From NCBI GenBank assembly GCA_023053575.1, contig JAKZAP010000019.1:4712001-4776000 (forward strand): a stretch of DNA of 64,000 nucleotides, in the 5' to 3' direction. Position 1 is the stretch's first letter. Every line of letters begins with the position of its first letter. Source of the DNA: Branchinecta lynchi (Eukaryota > Arthropoda > Branchiopoda > Anostraca > Branchinectidae). Positions 59,201-64,000 of the stretch are shown here, in pieces. A model generated the notes under the pieces. It did not search any database and had not been told where the DNA came from. It saw nothing but the letters and a program-made list of their open reading frames with translations. The translations under genes and the position numbers were made by a program.

Positions 59201-60373
59201 ATTTTTGGGATCCCAAAACGTAAGTGGAGTGATACCTATGACATCGCAAAAGTTGTCCGTCTGTCCGTCCGTCCGTCTGTCCGTCCATCTGTCCGTCCAT
59301 CCGTCTGTCCGTCCGTCCGTCTGTCCGTCTGTACGCACGATAACTCTCGAAGGGAATGAGATATTTTGATGAAACTTGGTGTGAGGATTCGTTGGGTCGT
59401 CGGACCAGTCAAGTTCGTAGATGGGCTTTGTAGCCCTACATTTAGGGGTATTGGAGGGGGTTTAAATTAAGGGGCAAACAAAATATTTTGAAACAGATAA
59501 TTTGATTTGACATGCTGAGCACGATGGTGAAAACCATTTTGTCATCGGACAAGTAGTTCGCCCGGAATCCGGCCAAAACCGGAAAGTTTGTTAAAAGTAA
59601 AAGTTTCATTTGAAGTTGATTAAATGTTCAATTTAGGGGTAGGAAGACATGCTGAGGACGATGGTGAAACCATTTTCTTGAGGGACAAGTAGTTCGCCCG
59701 GAATCCGGCCCAAATCGGAAAGTTTGTTAAAATTAAAAGTTTTATTTCGAGTTGACTAGATGTTCGATTTAGGGCAAAACGAAATGCTAAATACTTATGT
59801 GAACAAATTTTCTACCTGGACATGTAGTTCCCCCAAATCCGGCCAAAACCGGAAAATTGTAAGAAGCTTAAGTTTTATTTCTAGTTGATTATATAACCGA
59901 TTTAAGGGTAAGACGAGATGCTGAATCCTTGTTTGACAATCATATTTTACCCGGAAATTTAGTTCGACCGGAATCCGGCTGGAGTTGGAAAATTTGTTAT
60001 AAGTTAAATTTGTATTTGAAGTTGATTCGACGTTCATTATTGGGGAAAGAAAATACCCTGAGTTCGTTTTTGAGCTTTCTTTTTTCGCCGGACAAGTAGT
60101 TCTGGAGTTCGGCCGAAACCAGGAAATTGGCAGAAGTGGCAGGAAGTTTTCGTCAAAACAGATATGACTTATAGGGGTAAACACACATGCTGAATCCATA
60201 TCTGAACTTGGTTTTCTCAGATGACTAGCTATTTGGCCTTAATCTGTTTCTGAATTTTAATTGTAAAAATGTTCTAGGAGTCTGGCGACGACTGGATCTG
60301 GCTAAGACAAGACCCAGTTGTCTGGATCAGATACTGATTTTTTGGGATCCCATCGAAACCTTTGGTCTTGTTT
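59201..60373 (+). mobile_element. family B element, copy 4 (complete)
   Basis: From TTTTTGGGATCCCAAAACGT to TTTTTGGGATCCCATCGAAA CCTTTGGTCTTGTTT. A long GTCC/GTCT run occupies 59254-59335. GATGAAACTTGG follows at about 59369, then about five tandem units of 130-140 bp. Best preserved copy in the window. The Thr/Asp/Gly frames across the tetranucleotide run are by-products. Confidence 0.7.
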
Positions 60374-60680
60374 AATTTTTGCACTTGACGGTTATTATGA
60401 TAGACACTTCAAGGGCGCTAGAAACTGACCTGGAATAAAGAAAACTTGAGGCAAAAATTATTGTTTGCCTTTTAGGATCATGAATATATATCGTTCGGTC
60501 AGAAGGACTTTTCAGTTAAGAGCTTAACTTTGCTGTTAAGATGCGAACTTTAAAGGAGCTAGAAATTGTAAGTTTTGCTTAAAGGACACCTAAATAAAGA
60601 GTACCAAGTATCATCCCTATCTGTATGACTTCCGTTAACATTGCCTGCAGAAAGCCCAATCCAAATACGAAATAGTGAAG
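60374..60680. repeat. family C unit and 49.1 kb repeat copy
   Basis: C unit at 60390-60570 (CACTTCAAGGGCGCTAGAAA, TTAGGATCATGAATATATAT CGTTCGGTC) and at 60575-60675 the segment shared with 49.1 kb. Confidence 0.5.
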
Positions 60681-61255
60681 TTTAATTAAGATCCGATCAG
60701 ATCCGAGTAAGTTTAATTAAGATCCGATCACCCGTTCGAAAGCTATACAAACCCCAAGTTTCCGGATTCCTCATCCGTCCACTCCCCCCACGATGCTCGG
60801 GTCGGAGAACAGACTATTACTAAGCCAATTTTGTCAAGTATTTAATATTCAAGCCAACTTTCATCGTCCTAGCACATTGGGAAGTATCTTTAAACGCGAT
60901 CACCAGAATTCCGGAACCCCCTACAACTTCCTCAAGTGCCCGAATCCGGTCCGGTTCTATCAGTGATGTATCTAGGATGATGTATCATCCCGATCGCTCC
61001 ACTCTAAGCATATCACAAGATTCTCTGCCCTCCGGCTCTTCCCCCCCCACCCAACGCATTCATAGGATCCAGCCCGGACTTGAAACGGGAAATCTGAGAC
61101 ACGAGGTCTCTCACGAGGTCTTTTCAGATAAAGTTTCATCAAGATCCGATCACCCGTTCGAAAGTTAGACCATAAATCGGATCGGGCAAGCGACTATTAC
61201 TAACTTAGTTTGGTCGGGTCCCTGATATTCTTGCCAAGTTGCCATAACAAGAGCT
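60681..61255 (+). repeat. family A copy (partial)
   Basis: TTAATTAAGATCCGATCACC CGTTCGAAAG through GACACGAGGTCTCTCACGAG; it runs directly into the next copy start at 61248 (AACAAGAGCTGAAAGTTCAT). Confidence 0.6.
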
Positions 61256-62937
61256 GAAAGTTCATATGGCACTTGTCGAAACAGTTAGCATGTTTGTCAG
61301 TTTGTCCTCCTGCTGCTACCTCCCCCTCCCCCCCCCCCAGTGATCGGACCCACACCGGACATGCAACTGAACATTTGAGACACTAGGTCTTGACACTTGT
61401 CAAGTTTCATGCACGTCCGATCACCCGTTCCTAAGTTACGAATGCCACCTGATTCCAGATTCCCCATCCCTCTACTCCCCCAACGATGGTCGGGTAAGAG
61501 AAGGGACTATTTTCAAGTCAATATGGTCCCTAATTCGCCTGCCAAGTTTCATGGTCCTAGCACATCTGAAAGCACCCTACCTCGAGATCACCGGGTTTCT
61601 GGTAAACCCCCTCCACTTCCCCCACCGTGACACGATCTGGTCCTGTTTTGTCAGGAATGCACATAGGGTTTACGCTTGCTCTTCCAACCAAGTTCAACTC
61701 CAATCCCTCGACTTTAAGCGATTCACGAGATTTCCGGTGCCGCGTCCTCCAGCTCCCCCCTCCCAGTGATCAGATCCGGTCCATACTTGAAACTGAACAT
61801 CCAAGACACTTTTTCTTAATGCTTACCAAGTTTCATGCACGTCCGATCACCCATTCGAAAGTTGTGAATGTAACTAGATTCCGGATTCCCCACCCCTCTA
61901 CTCCCCCCCCCCCCCCACGATGATCGGATCGGGGAAGGGACTATTTCCAAGTCAATATGGTAGAATTCCTAAAATGCACGCCTAGTTTTATGAACCTAGC
62001 ACATCTGGAAGTACCGTACCTCGAGATAACCGGAATTCCGGTAAACCCCCTCCAGCTCCCCCCACCGTTACACGATACAGTCCTGTTCTGTCTGTAATGT
62101 ATCTAGGGTTTAAGCTTGTTCTTCCCACCAAGTTCCATCCCGATCCCTCGAATCTGAGCCTTTCAGAAGATTTCCGGTGCCCCCTTCCAGCCCCCCCCCC
62201 CCCAGGTATCGTATCCGGTCCGGGTTTGAAAAGGAACATCTGAGGCACTTGTTCTTGAAACTTGTCAAGTTTACCCCGTCCGATTACCCCTTCCAAAGCT
62301 ATGCATGTTACTAATTTCCGGATTCCCCATCCCTCCACTCCCCTTACGATGGTCGGATCGGGGAAACGACTATTCTTAAGGAAGTCTGTTGTGGTCCCTG
62401 ATATGCCTAACAAATTTCATCGTCCTAGTACCGAACTCGCGGGATCACCGAATTACCCCCCCCCCCAACTCCCCCACAGTGCCCGTATCCGGTCCGGTTA
62501 TGTCAAAGATCTATCTAGGACTTGTGCTTGTTCTTCTCACCAAGATTCGTCCCGCTCTAAGCGATTCCCAAGATTTCCGGTTCCCCCCTCCAGCTCCTCC
62601 CAAAGCCACCGGATCCGGTCCGGATTTTAAGTGGGTCGTCTGAGGCACGAGATCTCTCTAAATATCAAATTTCATTGCTGTCCGTTCACCCGTTCAAAAG
62701 TTATAAATTCCTCAAGATTCCGGATTACCTCCCTCCACTCCCTCAACGATGGCCGGATTGGCGAAATGACTGTTTCCAACTTAATCATTTGGGGTCCCTG
62801 ATATGACTGCCAAGTTTCATCGTCCTAGCTTATGTAGAAGTGCCCGAACTAGCAAAACCCGGACGGACCGACCGACCGACGGACGGACAGACATTGCGAT
62901 CACTATATGGCACTTGGCCGAAGGGCAAGTGCCATAA
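61248..62937 (+). mobile_element. family A element, long copy
   Basis: Start AACAAGAGCTGAAAGTTCAT ATGGCACTTG, at least three internal module sets with C runs (61322, 61904, 62195, 62459), then GGACCGACCGACCGACGGAC and the terminal hairpin ATGGCACTTGGCCGAAGGGCAAGTGCCAT (62909-62937, arms of 10 bp). No coding function supported. Confidence 0.65.
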
Positions 62938-63039
62938 AAACCACAAATAAATTCTTGAAAGAAATAGACAATGTCAAGTATTTGTAAAGACTTAAGTTTT
63001 TCTTCCCTTTTTGTTCGTCAGCCAGATAAATGTTTTACT

Positions 63040-63900
63040 TTTATGGTACTTGCCTTCCGGCCAAGTGCCACATACTGGTTACTCTTCCGTCGGTCGGTCG
63101 GTCGGTCTGTCTGTCCGTCGGTCTGGTGAGTTTGGGTACTTATAGATGTGCTCGTACGATGGAACTTGGCAGGCATGTGAGGGACCCAACCAAACTGACT
63201 TGGGGATAGTCACTTCCCCGATTCGACAATCGTGGGGGGAGTGGAGGGAGGAGGGATCCGGAATATTGAGGCGTGCTTAAATTTCGAACGGGTGTTAGGA
63301 TCTGAATGAAACTTGGTAAATGGAAAGAACACATGCCTCACATGTCCCGTTTTGCGTCCGAACCGGATCCGTGGGGGTGGGGTGAAGGGGGGGGAGCGCA
63401 AATATCGTGACATGTTTAGAGAGGAGGGATCGGGATGCACAGATCCTATATACATCGTTGACATATCCGGAACGGATCCGGGTACTCTGAGGTGAGTTGG
63501 AGGGTGGGTCTCGGAATTCCGGTTACCACGCATAAGGTACTTTTAAATGTGCTTGGACGATGAAACTTGGCAGCCATATCATGGACCCGATCAGATTGAC
63601 TTGAGAGTAGTCACTTCCCCCAGCCGACCATCGCGGGGGAAGAGGAGGGAGGTGAAAACCAGGATCTTGATAACTTTCGAACGAGGCATCGGACGCAAAT
63701 GAAAGTTGGCAGTTGGAAAGGGATCGGGTCGTGGAAGTCTCATAACTATGGTGGGAGGTTGGAGGGCGAGTGGAAATCTCGGGACAGATTAGAGTGGAGG
63801 TATCGAGATGAAGCTAGGCGAGAAGTACAAGTGTACATTGAAACGGAACGGGCAATGTCGGGGAGGGGGGGGGGGAGGCAATCAAAATCCTGATTATTGG
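63040..63900 (-). mobile_element. family A element, inverted copy
   Basis: Mirror image of the preceding copy: terminal hairpin TGGTACTTGCCTTCCGGCCA AGTGCCA (63043-63069), CGGTCGGTCGGTCGGTCTGT (63089-63120), then GATGGAACTTGGCAGGCATG and module boxes in reverse orientation with G runs. The two hairpin ends face each other about 105 bp apart. Confidence 0.65.
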
Positions 63901-64000
63901 GATTTTGTGTTGTTCGCGTACCTTTTGAAAGGTTGGTTGGATTCGAAGGAGACCTGATAATCGCAAAGAGTACGTATTCTGATCTGACGATACACTTTCA
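63901..64000. other. no gene recognised
   Basis: Window edge, no feature seen. Confidence 0.3.

Noticed and set aside
59129..59359. Frames of Thr/Asp/Gly or Ser/Val/Arg/Pro repeats
   Set aside because: Translation of the GTCC/GTCT tetranucleotide run in family B.
1..64000. CRISPR arrays, tRNA or rRNA genes
   Set aside because: Tandem repeats here lack unique spacers, and no tRNA-like T-arm/acceptor set or rRNA core was found by eye.

Overview
The window is transposon-dense DNA from an animal nuclear genome, most likely an invertebrate; the phylum cannot be fixed from sequence alone. Evidence: two small exons with good splice sites that match the coiled-coil region of a YAP/Yorkie coactivator, non-LTR retrotransposons with AATAAATAAA and ATTC tails, an envelope-bearing Ty3/Gypsy (errantivirus-like) element, and many families of tandem-repeat-carrying elements. 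Two 100-N assembly gaps lie at 6974-7073 and 36627-36726. There is no sign of bacterial operons, CRISPR arrays, rRNA or tRNA genes.

Layout. 1-15 kb: intronic DNA of the YAP/Yorkie homolog (exons 4137-4231 and 6297-6380, plus strand), filled with degenerate LINE ends, hairpin-ended family A elements rich in C runs (2308-3310, 7074-9500), and a 3.8 kb foldback element with a 5-bp target duplication (9826-13607). 15115-29824: one 14.7 kb LTR retroelement, in order 5' LTR, primer-binding site, gag, zinc-knuckle ORF, pol, a tandem array of splice-acceptor modules, a small membrane ORF, a two-part F-type env, at least one accessory ORF, polypurine tract and 3' LTR. 31070-36222: a nearly intact 5.15 kb LINE whose ORF1 and ORF2 share one frame and are separated only by a UAG. 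36-48 kb: foldbacks, paired inverted hammerhead-like motifs, a 174-196 bp satellite broken by an RT pseudogene, and one good minus-strand exon (41575-41748). 48-64 kb: four copies of a GGGATCCC-ended element (family B), one carrying a nested terminal-inverted-repeat element made of 20-bp self-complementary satellite, a candidate minus-strand first exon (55346-55503), and large head-to-head arrays of family A.

How the parts relate. In the LTR element, gag and pol are linked by a -1 frame change over three in-frame slippery heptamers, and a consensus splice donor overlaps the pol stop upstream of several repeated acceptors. This suggests spliced transcripts feed the env and accessory ORFs, as known for errantiviruses. 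The LINE at 31-36 kb interrupts a segment whose uninterrupted paralog is at 46031-46262, which fixes its boundaries. Families A and B share a layout (tetranucleotide GACC/GTCC run, then a GATGAAACTTGG core, then longer tandem units) and probably move by related means. The minus-strand exons at 55.4 kb and 41.7 kb have compatible splice phases and could belong to one type II membrane protein gene with a transposon-filled intron.

Strongest observations: the complex env-bearing retroelement with its acceptor-module array and frameshift signal, the UAG-separated LINE ORFs, the recurrent hammerhead-like cores, and the nested foldback/satellite elements. All came from reading the sequence; no homology search was run.
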